A stretch of DNA of 64,000 nucleotides from Pseudomonas sp. P8_229 (GTDB lineage Bacteria > Pseudomonadota > Gammaproteobacteria > Pseudomonadales > Pseudomonadaceae): assembly GCF_034008635.1 (NCBI RefSeq), contig NZ_CP125378.1, positions 2,656,001 to 2,720,000 on the forward strand. Direction: 5' to 3'. Under the pieces are notes generated by a model. The model was not told the DNA's origin, made no database searches, and saw only the letters and a program-made list of their open reading frames with translations. A program made the translations under genes and the position numbers. Shown one piece after another: positions 20,962 to 29,743 of this stretch (positions are counted from its first letter, which is position 1; each line of letters opens with the position of its first letter).

Positions 20962-22177
20962 CGCGCTGGCGACAGCCATACCGCCCGATGCCACTGAGCA
21001 GGCTGTAACCGAGCAGGCCAGCCCAGGCCAACGGGCTGGCCGGCCATAGCCCGACCAGCGGCGCCAACCACACCAGCGGCACGTTTGACCCCAGCCGCAG
21101 CAGCTCCACCTTCAACGCCCACGGGCGGTTCTCCAGGGCCACGCCCAGCGCAAACAAACCCGATGCGACAGCGCCCCAGCCGAGCACCAGCGCGGCGATC
21201 GGCAGATGCGGCGCCTGCCCCATCAGGTAACTGCCCAGCGCGATATAGACGCAGAACTGCAGCGCCACGTAGCCCTTTCGACGGCTGTCGAGCGGCACCT
21301 CGAATTTACGAAAGCAGCTCAGGTCCGGCTTGCTCAGCGGGTACTTCGCCGCCACGTCCGCCGGACGCCAACCGGTGCGCATGAACCAGATCCGCAGCTT
21401 GTCCCACGGGTTTTCGGCGCGGCGCGCGTCGTCCCACAATTGCGCGTAGAACTGCACATTGGCCCACAGCGGGTTCCAACTCGCCAGCGGCGTGGTCACG
21501 CCGAAAATTACCGGTTCGCTGTCGTCCTCTTCCTGGAATGTACCGAACAGCCGATCCCAAAGAATGAACACCCCGCCGTAGTTGCGATCCATGTAGAGAG
21601 CGTTCTGTGCATGGTGGGCCCGATGATTGGATGGCGTGACGAAGAACCACTCGAACCAGCCAAGCTTGGGAATGTGCCGGGTGTGAACCCAGAACTGATA
21701 CAGCAGATTCATCGCCGCGACGCTGACGAACACCAGCAGTGGCACCCCAAACACGGCCATCGGCAGGTAGAAGATCCAGCCCAGCAGGAACCCGGTACTG
21801 GTCTGTCGCAACGCGGTGGAGAGGTTGTACTCCTCGCTCTGGTGATGCACCGAGTGCGCGGCCCAGAGGATGTTGCGCTCGTGGCCCAGGCGGTGCAGCC
21901 AGTAATAGCAGAAGTCATAGAACACAAAGGCCAACACCCAGACCCAGACACTGTCCGCCGGCAGCCTGAGCAGCGCCAGGTGTTCCAGGGCAAACGCATA
22001 CGTCAGCAGCCCCACGCCTTTGGTCAACAGCCCGGTGGTGGTCGACAACACCCCGGCGCTGAGGCTGTTCACCGAGTCGGCGAGGCGATAGTGGCTCACC
22101 CCGCGCCAGCGGTCGGCGATCAGTTCAGCGGCGATCAGCACGAAGAAAAACGGCACTGCATACAGAATGAAGTCCAT
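20942..22177 (-). CDS. Sterol desaturase/fatty acid hydroxylase family protein
   Basis: A 411-residue membrane di-iron oxygenase of the fatty acid hydroxylase superfamily. The metal-binding histidine clusters are visible: HRLGHE, HSVHH and HRAHH, in the order expected, between hydrophobic segments; the C-terminal third adds further membrane helices. Start ATG at 22175-22177; a longer frame to 22231 lacks support. Substrate unknown; bacterial relatives hydroxylate or desaturate lipids. Convergent with dedA. Confidence 0.82.
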   Translation of the reverse strand: MDFILYAVPFFFVLIAAELIADRWRGVSHYRLADSVNSLSAGVLSTTTGLLTKGVGLLTYAFALEHLALLRLPADSVWVWVLAFVFYDFCYYWLHRLGHERNILWAAHSVHHQSEEYNLSTALRQTSTGFLLGWIFYLPMAVFGVPLLVFVSVAAMNLLYQFWVHTRHIPKLGWFEWFFVTPSNHRAHHAQNALYMDRNYGGVFILWDRLFGTFQEEDDSEPVIFGVTTPLASWNPLWANVQFYAQLWDDARRAENPWDKLRIWFMRTGWRPADVAAKYPLSKPDLSCFRKFEVPLDSRRKGYVALQFCVYIALGSYLMGQAPHLPIAALVLGWGAVASGLFALGVALENRPWALKVELLRLGSNVPLVWLAPLVGLWPASPLAWAGLLGYSLLSGIGRYGCRQRVTRLAS

Positions 22178-22291
22178 GGCGCGCCCCGGTCGGATTCTAT
22201 GGACAGATCCTAGGTGTAGCCGCCCAATCACCCTATGGCAACGCGCGACAAATTAGTGGACATTTAGCGCCATGAATCTGGAGAGAAACCC

Positions 22292-22960
22292 ATGAGCAAA
22301 AAAGTTGCAGTGATCCTGTCCGGCAGCGGCGTGTACGACGGCGCCGAGATCCACGAAAGCGTCATCACCCTGCTGCGCCTGGATCAACGCGGCGCGCAGG
22401 TGCAGTGCTTCGCCCCGAACATTGCGCAATTGCATGTGATCAATCACCTGACCGGTGAAGAAATGCCCGAGACGCGTAACGTCCTGGTGGAGTCGGCGCG
22501 CATTGCCCGCGGCAACATCAAGGACATCCGCGAAGCCGACGTCGACGACTTCGACGCGCTGATCGTGCCCGGCGGTTTTGGCGCAGCGAAGAACCTCTCT
22601 AACTTCGCCGTCGAAGGCGCCGGTTGCAGCGTGCAGCCGCAGGTGCTGGAACTGGCCGAGGCGTTTGCCGAAGCGGGTAAACCGGTAGGCCTGATGTGCA
22701 TCTCGCCGGCGCTGGCAGCGAAGATCTACGGCCCGGGCGTGACCTGCACCATCGGCAATGACGCCGACACCGCGACCGCCATGAACAAGATGGGCGCCAC
22801 CCACGAAAACTGCGCGGTGAGCGACATCATCGAAGACAAGGCACGCAAACTGGTGACGACCCCGGCGTACATGCTGGCGCAGAACATCAGTGAGGCGGCT
22901 TCGGGGATCAATAAACTGGTCGACCGCGTTCTGGAATTGACCCACGAAAACGATGCCTGA
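22292..22960 (+). CDS. elbB: ElbB, DJ-1/ES1-type glyoxalase-like protein
   Basis: A 222-residue class I glutamine-amidotransferase-like fold protein of the ES1/ElbB group. KKVAVILSGSGVYDGAEIHE at the start and LIVPGGFGAAKNLS near 90 are characteristic; the nucleophile cysteine lies in GLMCISPAL near 136. E. coli ElbB has glyoxalase activity and was linked to isoprenoid synthesis; the physiological substrate is uncertain. Good ribosome site (GGAGAG). Followed by a REPIN-like repeat. Confidence 0.9.
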   Translation: MSKKVAVILSGSGVYDGAEIHESVITLLRLDQRGAQVQCFAPNIAQLHVINHLTGEEMPETRNVLVESARIARGNIKDIREADVDDFDALIVPGGFGAAKNLSNFAVEGAGCSVQPQVLELAEAFAEAGKPVGLMCISPALAAKIYGPGVTCTIGNDADTATAMNKMGATHENCAVSDIIEDKARKLVTTPAYMLAQNISEAASGINKLVDRVLELTHENDA

Positions 22961-22985
22961 TCTCTGACGGCATGCAGAACAAAAA

Positions 22986-23074
22986 TGTGGGAGCGGGCTT
23001 GCTCGCGAAAGCGGTGCGTCATTCAAATCAATGTTGTCTGATACGACGCCTTCGCGAGCAAGCCCGCTCCCACA
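22986..23074. repeat. REPIN-like pair of REP sequences
   Basis: Two inverted copies of TGTGGGAGCGGGCTTGCTCG at the ends with about 45 bases between them. This is the typical fluorescens-group REP doublet; such doublets are mobilised by RAYT transposases, none of which is in the window. Confidence 0.85.
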
Positions 23075-23091
23075 AGGGATTTGTGTAATGT

Positions 23092-23547
23092 TCAGGGTTT
23101 GCGGGTGAGCCGGGTGAGGATGCGGTCCAGCGCATTGGCAAACGCCTGCTTCTCGCGCTCGCCGAACGGCGCCGGGCCGCCGCTGATCTGGCCCTGTTCG
23201 CGCAGGTCAGTGAACAGGTTGCGCACCGCCAGGCGCTCGCCCATGTTCTGCGCGTCGAACTCCTTGCCGCGCGGGTCCAGCGCCGCCACGCTTTTTTTCA
23301 CCAGACGATCAGCCAGCGGAATATCGCTGCAGATCACCAGTTCACCGGGCACCGCGTGCTCGACCAGATAATCGTCCGCCGCATCCGGGCCACTCGGCAC
23401 CACGATCAGTTTGACGATCGCCAGCCCCGGTTTGATCTGCGGCTGCCCCGCCACCAGCACCACTTCGAACTTGCGCTTGAGGGCGAACTTCACCACCAGA
23501 TCCTTGGCAGCCCGAGGGCAGGCGTCGGCATCGATCCATACACGCAT
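23092..23547 (-). CDS. YaiI/YqxD (DUF188) family protein
   Basis: A 151-residue cytoplasmic protein. It opens with MRVWIDADACP, the conserved acidic motif of DUF188 proteins, which have a PIN/NYN-like nuclease fold; DIPLADRLV follows near residue 80 and RGKEFDAQNMGERLA further on. Activity is unproven in the family. The ATG at 23545-23547 follows an AAGAGGAAAAG ribosome site; the longer frame upstream is unsupported. Confidence 0.88.
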   Translation of the reverse strand: MRVWIDADACPRAAKDLVVKFALKRKFEVVLVAGQPQIKPGLAIVKLIVVPSGPDAADDYLVEHAVPGELVICSDIPLADRLVKKSVAALDPRGKEFDAQNMGERLAVRNLFTDLREQGQISGGPAPFGEREKQAFANALDRILTRLTRKP

Positions 23548-23570
23548 GTTCTTTTCCTCTTTTAAAAGCA

Positions 23571-23632
23571 TCGCGGGCAAGGCCACTCCCGCAAGGTTAA
23601 CGCTAAACCTGTGGGAGCGGGCTTGCCCGCGA
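23571..23632. repeat. REP doublet, short form
   Basis: TCGCGGGCAAGGCCACTCCC and an inverted GTGGGAGCGGGCTTGCCCGC lie about 15 bases apart between the YaiI-type gene and the iron permease gene. A close variant of the REP family seen elsewhere in the window, with TTGCCCGCGA instead of TTGCTCGCGA. Confidence 0.7.
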
Positions 23633-23653
23633 ATATGAGCGCAGCGAATGCTC

Positions 23654-25549
23654 TTAAGCAGTCACCCGCTTCTTCTCGGCCATCCGGCTACGCCCATACA
23701 ACACGGCAATCGCCAGAATCGCCACCGCCTGCGCCGTCAGCGAATAGGCGTCGGCATGAATCCCCAGCCAGTCGAAGTCGAAGAACGCCACCGGCCGCGT
23801 GCCGAAGATCCCGGCTTCCTGCAACGCCTTCACGCCATGCCCGGCGAACACCACCGACAACGCACACAGCAGGCCGGCGTTGATGCTGAAGAACAGCGCC
23901 AGCGGCAGTTTCGCCGAGCCGCGCAGGATCACCCAGGCCAGACCGACCAACAGCACCAGCGCCGTGGCGCCACCGGCCAGCACCGCGTCATGCCCGGCCG
24001 GGCCTGCCTGCAACCACAGGGTTTCGTAGAACAGGATCACTTCGAACAGCTCGCGGTACACCGAGAAGAAGGCAAGGATCGCGAAGCCGAAACGCCCGCC
24101 GCCGCCCACCAGACTCTGTTTGATGTAATCCTGCCAGGCCGCCGCGTGGCGCCGATCGTGCATCCACACGCCGAGCCACAACACCATGACACTGGCGAAC
24201 AGCGCGGTCGCGCCTTCAAGCAGTTCACGCTGCGAGCCGCTGACGTCGATCACGTATGCCGCCAGCGCCCAGGTGCCGAGACCAGCCAACAGCGCCAGGC
24301 CCCAACCGATGTTGACGCTGCGCACCGCCGACTGCTGGCCGGTGTTACGCAGGAAGGCGAGGATCGCCGCCAGCACCAGAATCGCTTCGAGGCCTTCGCG
24401 CAGCAGAATCAGCAGGCCGGAAATGAAGCTCAGCGACCAGCTCAGGCCATCGCTGCCGAGCAGTTCGGCAGACGCCTTCAATTTTTCCTTGGCCGCGTCC
24501 AGACGCTGCTCGGCCTGTGCCACCGACAGACCGTCCTGCAGCGATTGACGGTAGGCCATCAGCGACTTTTCAGTGTCCTTGCGCACGTTGGCGTCGACGT
24601 TATCCAGCGAGCTTTCAACCAGTTCGAAGCCTTCCAGATACGCCGCTACCGACAGGTCATAGGCCTGATCGTGATCACCGGCACGGTACGCGGCCAGGCT
24701 CTTGTCCAGCGTGGCGGCGGTGTAGTCGAGCAACTGCGCCGGGCCGCGCTTGACCTGCGGCGGCTGCGCGCGCTGGGCGCGGAAGGTTGCGGCGACTTGC
24801 ACGCCTGCGGCGGACTGCACTTCGGCCGGGGTCTGGCGGGCCAGATCGGCGATGTTGTAGGTCTTGTCGGACCTGGCCGCTGCCGGGTCGGCACTGAAGC
24901 CGGCGATGTAGGTCGCCAGGTCCCAGCGCTGACGGTCGTCCAGTTGATCGGCGAACGCCGGCATGTCGGTGCCTTCGACGCCCTGACCGAGGGTGCTGTA
25001 GATCGCGTACAGGCTCAGGTGGTCCATCCGCGCTGCATCGCGCAAATTGGCCGGTGGCGGCGTCATGCCGAGACCCGCCGGACCGTCGCCGGCACCGTTG
25101 GCACCGTGGCACACCGAGCAGTTTTGCGCATACAGCGGCGCACCCCGGGTCGGATCCGGCGTGATGATCGGTGCCTGGCTGACTTCATACGCCACCGCCA
25201 GTTTCGCCCCCAGTTGCCGGGCCTGCCGGGCGACTTCGGCGCCGTCCTGTTTCGCGGTGATGGCGGCGTGCAGAGCCTCGACGCCCTGCTCCAGCGCGGC
25301 CTTCTCCGGCTTGGCCGGCAGACCTGTGATCAGCCCTTGCAGCACCTGGGTGAATTCCAGTTGCTCGCGGTACTCGCCATCGTCAACGACCTTGCCCGCC
25401 GCGACCGTCGGTGGGTAGTCGGCGCTGATGTAATCGAGCAGGTGCAGCGCCTGCGGGGCGCCTTCCACGGTGTCGGCCAGCAGGTTGAAGCTGCTCAGGG
25501 CAAACAACGGGAACACCAGCCAGGCCAGGAATCGGGACGAGGCAGTCAT
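23654..25549 (-). CDS. Cytochrome c-FTR1 iron permease fusion
   Basis: A 631-residue membrane protein. Residues 1-25 are a signal peptide; 130-220 form a class I cytochrome c domain with the heme site CSVCH (144-148) and a probable axial methionine in TDMPAF (M196); 370-630 form an FTR1-type iron permease with REGLE at 384-388, RELFE at 499-503 and several membrane helices. RELLE at 441-445 may be a further acidic motif. The fusion suggests oxidation-coupled ferrous or ferric iron import without a separate ferroxidase (inference). No convincing Fur box was seen upstream. Confidence 0.9.
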   Translation of the reverse strand: MTASSRFLAWLVFPLFALSSFNLLADTVEGAPQALHLLDYISADYPPTVAAGKVVDDGEYREQLEFTQVLQGLITGLPAKPEKAALEQGVEALHAAITAKQDGAEVARQARQLGAKLAVAYEVSQAPIITPDPTRGAPLYAQNCSVCHGANGAGDGPAGLGMTPPPANLRDAARMDHLSLYAIYSTLGQGVEGTDMPAFADQLDDRQRWDLATYIAGFSADPAAARSDKTYNIADLARQTPAEVQSAAGVQVAATFRAQRAQPPQVKRGPAQLLDYTAATLDKSLAAYRAGDHDQAYDLSVAAYLEGFELVESSLDNVDANVRKDTEKSLMAYRQSLQDGLSVAQAEQRLDAAKEKLKASAELLGSDGLSWSLSFISGLLILLREGLEAILVLAAILAFLRNTGQQSAVRSVNIGWGLALLAGLGTWALAAYVIDVSGSQRELLEGATALFASVMVLWLGVWMHDRRHAAAWQDYIKQSLVGGGGRFGFAILAFFSVYRELFEVILFYETLWLQAGPAGHDAVLAGGATALVLLVGLAWVILRGSAKLPLALFFSINAGLLCALSVVFAGHGVKALQEAGIFGTRPVAFFDFDWLGIHADAYSLTAQAVAILAIAVLYGRSRMAEKKRVTA

Positions 25550-25633
25550 GAATGAGTCTCAAATGGAAATGCGAAGTTACATATTGTTCACTTCGAACGC
25601 CTTTCGCTCAAGCTTTGTCGACGTAGAACCGCT

Positions 25634-26533
25634 TTAGCGCAGTGGCACCGATGCCTGTAGATAGTGTTGGAGCATGAATTCGACAAAGACCCGCACCTTG
25701 AGCGCCACATGCCGGGCATGGGGATAAAGCGCGTAATAGTGCCGTTGACCGAGGCCGCAGTTGGGCAGGATCTGCACCAGTCGGCCCGCCAGCAGATCGT
25801 CCTGTACCGTGGCCCGGGTAAACGCCGCAATGCCGACCCCGGCCAGCGCCGCAGCGTGTAACGAACTGATCGAATCAGCCTTGAACCGACCGTCTGCCCG
25901 TACCGGCGTGGTCGCCCCGCGCGCATCGGTCAGCACCCACTCGCTGCCCCCGGCAAACGCCAGCAACTGGTGTTCGGCGAGCTCACGTACCTGGCGGACC
26001 AGGCCGTTGCGGGCGACATAGGCCGGCGACGCCACCAGCAACAGGTCCGAGACGGTCAGCAGGCGCGCCACCAATGACGAATCGGCCAATGGCCCGCAGA
26101 TGCGCAGCGCCACGTCGAAGCCCTCGGCGATCAGATCGACAAAACGGTCATCGCAGGACAGGTCCACCTCGATCTCGGGATAGCGCTGGTGAAACGCTGG
26201 CAGCCAGCTCGCCAGTTCCAGGGTGCCGATCACCATCGGCGCACTGACGCGCAACACACCGCTGGGGCTTTCATGGGCCTGCCCCACCGCCAGCGCGGCC
26301 TGATCGAGGCGCTCGAGGATGTCCACGCACGCCGCGTAATACTGTTGCCCCGCCGTAGTCAGACTGAAGCGCCGGGTATTGCGGTTGATCAGACGCGTGC
26401 CGAGTTCGCTTTCCAGCTGTTGCAATTGCCGGGAAATGGTCGAGTGGGTGGTGTCGAGCCGCTCGGCGGCGGCGCTGAATCCGCGACACTCGACAATGCT
26501 ACGAAACGCGCGCATGGCTTGCAGTTGATTCAT
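25634..26533 (-). CDS. LysR-family transcriptional regulator
   Basis: A 299-residue regulator. Residues 1-60 form the winged helix-turn-helix (MNQLQAMRAFRSIVECRGFS, then TTHSTISRQLQQLE), and 90-290 a periplasmic-binding-protein-like effector domain. The wording is of the AaeR/DmlR-like LysR subgroup. No obvious divergent target: the neighbour across 194 bases is the COG3014 lipoprotein gene, which has its own promoter. Effector and regulon unknown. Confidence 0.88.
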   Translation of the reverse strand: MNQLQAMRAFRSIVECRGFSAAAERLDTTHSTISRQLQQLESELGTRLINRNTRRFSLTTAGQQYYAACVDILERLDQAALAVGQAHESPSGVLRVSAPMVIGTLELASWLPAFHQRYPEIEVDLSCDDRFVDLIAEGFDVALRICGPLADSSLVARLLTVSDLLLVASPAYVARNGLVRQVRELAEHQLLAFAGGSEWVLTDARGATTPVRADGRFKADSISSLHAAALAGVGIAAFTRATVQDDLLAGRLVQILPNCGLGQRHYYALYPHARHVALKVRVFVEFMLQHYLQASVPLR

Positions 26534-26659
26534 CGAAGTCCTGCAGTTCGTTAAGCGTCAGGCCGGCAAGGCTAGCTCAATCCCGTCGACCATCCCACCG
26601 GTAAGTCGGCAGCGCGCCAGACTTGATCGGTGCAACTGGCAAACAAAAACGACACATCA

Positions 26660-26690
26660 CTTGGCCACTACTGCACCCTATAATGCGCCA
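26660..26690 (+). promoter_or_regulatory. Probable promoter of the first COG3014-type lipoprotein gene
   Basis: A perfect -10 TATAAT at 26679-26684 with TTGGCCACTACTGCACC before it and ATGCGCC after; the -35 is not clear. The same arrangement is repeated before the paralogous gene (28162-28192), so the promoter was duplicated along with the gene. Confidence 0.5.
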
Positions 26691-26727
26691 CCTCGTCGCA
26701 TTTTCCGCTCAAGGATGAACCCTCTTC

Positions 26728-28119
26728 ATGCGCCATCGCTTGCTGCTGCCCCTGTTGATCGCCGCCGTTGTGCAACTGAGCGGCTGCGCTGCGTATCGCA
26801 ACTACGATCTGGAACTGCAACAGACCACCGACCAGTTCAAGGCCGGCAACATCGACGGCGCTCTCTCGGTGATCGAAGCGCACAATCCTGACCCGGAAAA
26901 GGACCTGCTCTACTACTTTGAAAAGGGCGCCATTCTCAGTGCCGGCGGCGAATTCGCACAGAGCCAGACGACCTGGCGCAGCGCCGAGCAGATGATCATC
27001 GAGCGCCAGGACACGATCGAAACCACCGGCGACAAACTGCTAGCCGCAATGGGCGATCACTGGGGCAGCATCATCAATGACAAGCTGCGCCGCTACGATG
27101 GCTACGACTATGAAAAAGTCATGCTGACCACGCAGATGGCCCTCAACCAACTGGCGCTGAATGACTTCGACGGCGCCCGCGCCGATATCAAGAAAACCCA
27201 CGAACGCGAAGCGCTGATCGCCCGGCAACGGGAGCTGGAATACGAAAGAATCGAGGAAGCAGCCAAGGCTCAGGGCGCACGCGTGCATTACAAGGATTTG
27301 CAGGGGTATCCGGTGGTGATGCTCGAATCGCCTGCAGTGATTGCCCTGAAAAACGGTTACCAAAGTGCGTTCAGTCACTATCTCGCCGGCTTCACCTATG
27401 AAGCACTGGGTGAAAAGGACCTCGCTGCGCCCGGCTATCGACAGGCCATCGAATTACGCCCGGACATGGCGTTTTTCCAACAGGCATTGCGCGATCTCGA
27501 CAGCCCCGAACTCAAGACCGACGAAAGCGATGTTCTGATCATCGTGCAAAGTGGCCTGGCGCCTGCGCGCAGTTCGGTACGCGTGCCTTACCCGGTGAAA
27601 CTGGCGGACGGGCAAGTCATCGTCGCCAACATTTCGTTTCCGGTGATGGTGCCGGACACCACCACCCCGCCGATCAGTCAGGTCAGTATCGATGGTCGAC
27701 AAAAAAAGCTGATCGCGGTCAACAGCATCACCGACATGTCCTTGCGCACGCTGCGTGACGACATGCCCGGGATTATCCAGCGCACGACCTACCGGGCGTT
27801 TCTTGCAGCGGACGTTCAGGGCACGGACAACCGACGTAACCCGGGCAAAGCGTCCTATGTGACCCAGTGGGACGGTTTCGAGCAGGCGGACACTCGCACC
27901 TGGCGCACCCTGCCCAACCTGACGCAGGTCGTGCGCCTGCGCCTGAAAAAGGGCGAACATCTGATCGGTCTGCCGAATGCCACAGCGCCACTGAAAATCC
28001 GCATCGACCAGAACCGCCAGATGATCGGTCTGCGGGTGCTGGGCGAGCGGATTTACGCGAATGGCAGCGCTTTTCAGGCCATCCCTGTGCTGGAAACCCG
28101 CGTATCGGACCTGAAATAA
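26728..28119 (+). CDS. COG3014-type TPR lipoprotein, paralog 1
   Basis: A 463-residue lipoprotein: signal peptide with lipobox LSGC (Cys at about residue 20). Residues 30-260 are helical and TPR-like (ALSVIEAHNPDPEKDLLYYFEKG, YLAGFTYEALGEKDLAAPGYRQA), and 265-460 are beta-rich with SDVLIIVQSGLAP and the closing TRTWRTLPNLTQVVRLRLKKGEH. Function unknown. It is a clear tandem paralog of the gene at 28334 but lacks that gene's Ala/Gly/Leu-rich segment before the TRTWRTLP motif. Has its own TATAAT promoter and is 214 bases from the paralog, so it may not be in the same transcript. Confidence 0.8.
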   Translation: MRHRLLLPLLIAAVVQLSGCAAYRNYDLELQQTTDQFKAGNIDGALSVIEAHNPDPEKDLLYYFEKGAILSAGGEFAQSQTTWRSAEQMIIERQDTIETTGDKLLAAMGDHWGSIINDKLRRYDGYDYEKVMLTTQMALNQLALNDFDGARADIKKTHEREALIARQRELEYERIEEAAKAQGARVHYKDLQGYPVVMLESPAVIALKNGYQSAFSHYLAGFTYEALGEKDLAAPGYRQAIELRPDMAFFQQALRDLDSPELKTDESDVLIIVQSGLAPARSSVRVPYPVKLADGQVIVANISFPVMVPDTTTPPISQVSIDGRQKKLIAVNSITDMSLRTLRDDMPGIIQRTTYRAFLAADVQGTDNRRNPGKASYVTQWDGFEQADTRTWRTLPNLTQVVRLRLKKGEHLIGLPNATAPLKIRIDQNRQMIGLRVLGERIYANGSAFQAIPVLETRVSDLK

Positions 28120-28161
28120 GTAATGGCACAAAGCTAACAAGTGCGATCAAAAAGCTATTAC

Positions 28162-28192
28162 ATGGCCAGCAGCACCCGCTTATAATGCCGCG
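28162..28192 (+). promoter_or_regulatory. Probable promoter of the COG3014-YcfL-LpoB operon
   Basis: TATAAT at 28181-28186 preceded by ATGGCCAGCAGCACCC, clearly related to the promoter before paralog 1. About 148 bases of 5' UTR separate it from the start of paralog 2, with an AGGAGG-like sequence in the middle that is not followed by a plausible gene start. Confidence 0.5.
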
Positions 28193-28333
28193 CCCTCGCT
28201 ATCGCGATACGGCATAAAAGCTCCTCTGGTTATGAGGAATTGGCAGGAGGCCAGCGCCACTGTCGATGGGTCACATCAGCCCGACCAGCACAGGTGGCTG
28301 CTGCAGTTTCAAGCTCAGGGAAGAAGTACCCCC

Positions 28334-29728
28334 ATGGCATTCCGTGCTCCCACCTTGATCGCGCTCAGCGCTGTCACTCTGCTGTCCGGCTGTTCGGCGT
28401 TTCGCAACTACGATTCGGAACTGGCCCAGACCAACCAGCAACTGGCCACCGGCAACGTCGACGCCGCACTGACCCTGCTGGAAAAGAACAACACTGGCCC
28501 GGACAAAGACCTGCTCTATTACTTCGAGAAAGGTGAGTTGCTGCGCGCCAAGGGCGACCTGTCCGGCAGCCAGAACGCCTGGACCAGCGCCGACCAGGTG
28601 GTCGGTCAGTGGGAAGACGCGGTCAAGCTCGACTCCGGCAAATACCTGGCCCAGTTCGGCAGCTTCATCGTCAACGACAAGGTCCGCCGCTACGAAGGCT
28701 ACGACTATGAAAAAGTCATGCTGACCACGCAGATGGCCCTCAACCTGCTGGCGGTCAATGATTTCGACGGCGCCCGCACCGCCATCAAGAAGACTCACGA
28801 ACGTGAAGCGGTAATCGCCGACCTGCGCGACAAGGAATACCTCAAGAGCGAAGAAGAGGCCGAGAAAGAAGGGATCAAGACCCAGTACAAGGATCTGCAG
28901 GGTTACCCGGTTGCCAGCCTCGATGCGCCAGAAGTGGTCAGCCTGAAAAACAGCTACCAGAGTGCGTTCAGCCATTACCTGGCCGGCTTCGTCTACGAAG
29001 CCCTGGGCGAGAAAGACCTGGCTGCACCGGGCTACCGCAAGGCGGCTGAACTGCGTCCGAACACCCCGCTGCTGGAACAGGCGCTGGTCAATCTCGACAA
29101 GCCGTCCAAGTCCGACGACAGCGACATCCTGATCGTGGTGCAAAGCGGTCTGGCGCCATCGCGCGACTCGATCCGCGTGCCGCTGCCATTGCCGATCTCC
29201 AACAACGTGGTGATCACCCCGTTGTCGTTCCCGATCATCAAGCCTGACACCTCCACCGCGCCGTTCGCGCAGATTGGCGTCGATGGCCAGCAGGTCAACC
29301 TGACTGCCCTCAACAGCACCACCGCCATGTCGCGCCGCGCCCTGCGCGATGACATGCCGGGGATCATCGTGCGCACCACTGTGCGTGCAATCACCAAAGG
29401 TGTGGCGCAGAAGAAGATCAACGAAACCAACCCGCTGGCCGGTCTGGCCGTGGGTATCTCTTCAGCAGTGCTGGAAGGTGCCGATACCCGTACGTGGCGC
29501 ACCCTACCGGACAACACCCAGGTGGTGCGTCTGCGCTTGAAGAAAGGCGAGCACCAAGTAAGTCTGCCGAGCGCCGTCGGCGGTTCAGTGGTCAAGGTCA
29601 CCGTCGATCAGCGTTATCAGGTGATCAGCCTGCGCGCCGTGGGCAACCAGGTGTTCGCTGCGGGCGTCGCCGCCCACGTCATCCCGAGCGCCGGCGCGAC
29701 CAACGTCGCCAGCAACAAACAACCTTAA
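28334..29728 (+). CDS. COG3014-type TPR lipoprotein, paralog 2
   Basis: A 464-residue lipoprotein with lipobox LSGC near residue 20 (start MAFRAPTL at 28334, after a GGGAAG site; a longer frame upstream lacks a signal peptide). N-terminal half TPR-like, C-terminal half beta-rich, as in paralog 1. Unlike paralog 1 it keeps a small hydrophobic segment at about 353-395 (KGVAQKKINETNPLAGLAVG, then ISSAVLEGADTRTWRTLP). First gene of a tight operon with YcfL-like, LpoB-like and CsgG-like genes (gaps 15, 36 and 3 bases), which suggests an outer-membrane-anchored envelope complex. Precise role unknown. Confidence 0.82.
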   Translation: MAFRAPTLIALSAVTLLSGCSAFRNYDSELAQTNQQLATGNVDAALTLLEKNNTGPDKDLLYYFEKGELLRAKGDLSGSQNAWTSADQVVGQWEDAVKLDSGKYLAQFGSFIVNDKVRRYEGYDYEKVMLTTQMALNLLAVNDFDGARTAIKKTHEREAVIADLRDKEYLKSEEEAEKEGIKTQYKDLQGYPVASLDAPEVVSLKNSYQSAFSHYLAGFVYEALGEKDLAAPGYRKAAELRPNTPLLEQALVNLDKPSKSDDSDILIVVQSGLAPSRDSIRVPLPLPISNNVVITPLSFPIIKPDTSTAPFAQIGVDGQQVNLTALNSTTAMSRRALRDDMPGIIVRTTVRAITKGVAQKKINETNPLAGLAVGISSAVLEGADTRTWRTLPDNTQVVRLRLKKGEHQVSLPSAVGGSVVKVTVDQRYQVISLRAVGNQVFAAGVAAHVIPSAGATNVASNKQP

Positions 29729-29743
29729 GAACGGAGTCTTTGC

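Noticed and set aside
22986..23074. Paired repeats considered as a possible CRISPR array
   Set aside because: Only two inverted copies, not direct repeats with regular spacers, and the motif matches known REP doublets; no cas genes in the window.
23648..25555. 635-codon plus-strand frame opposite the cytochrome c-FTR1 gene
   Set aside because: Antisense shadow; the minus strand has heme and REGLE motifs.
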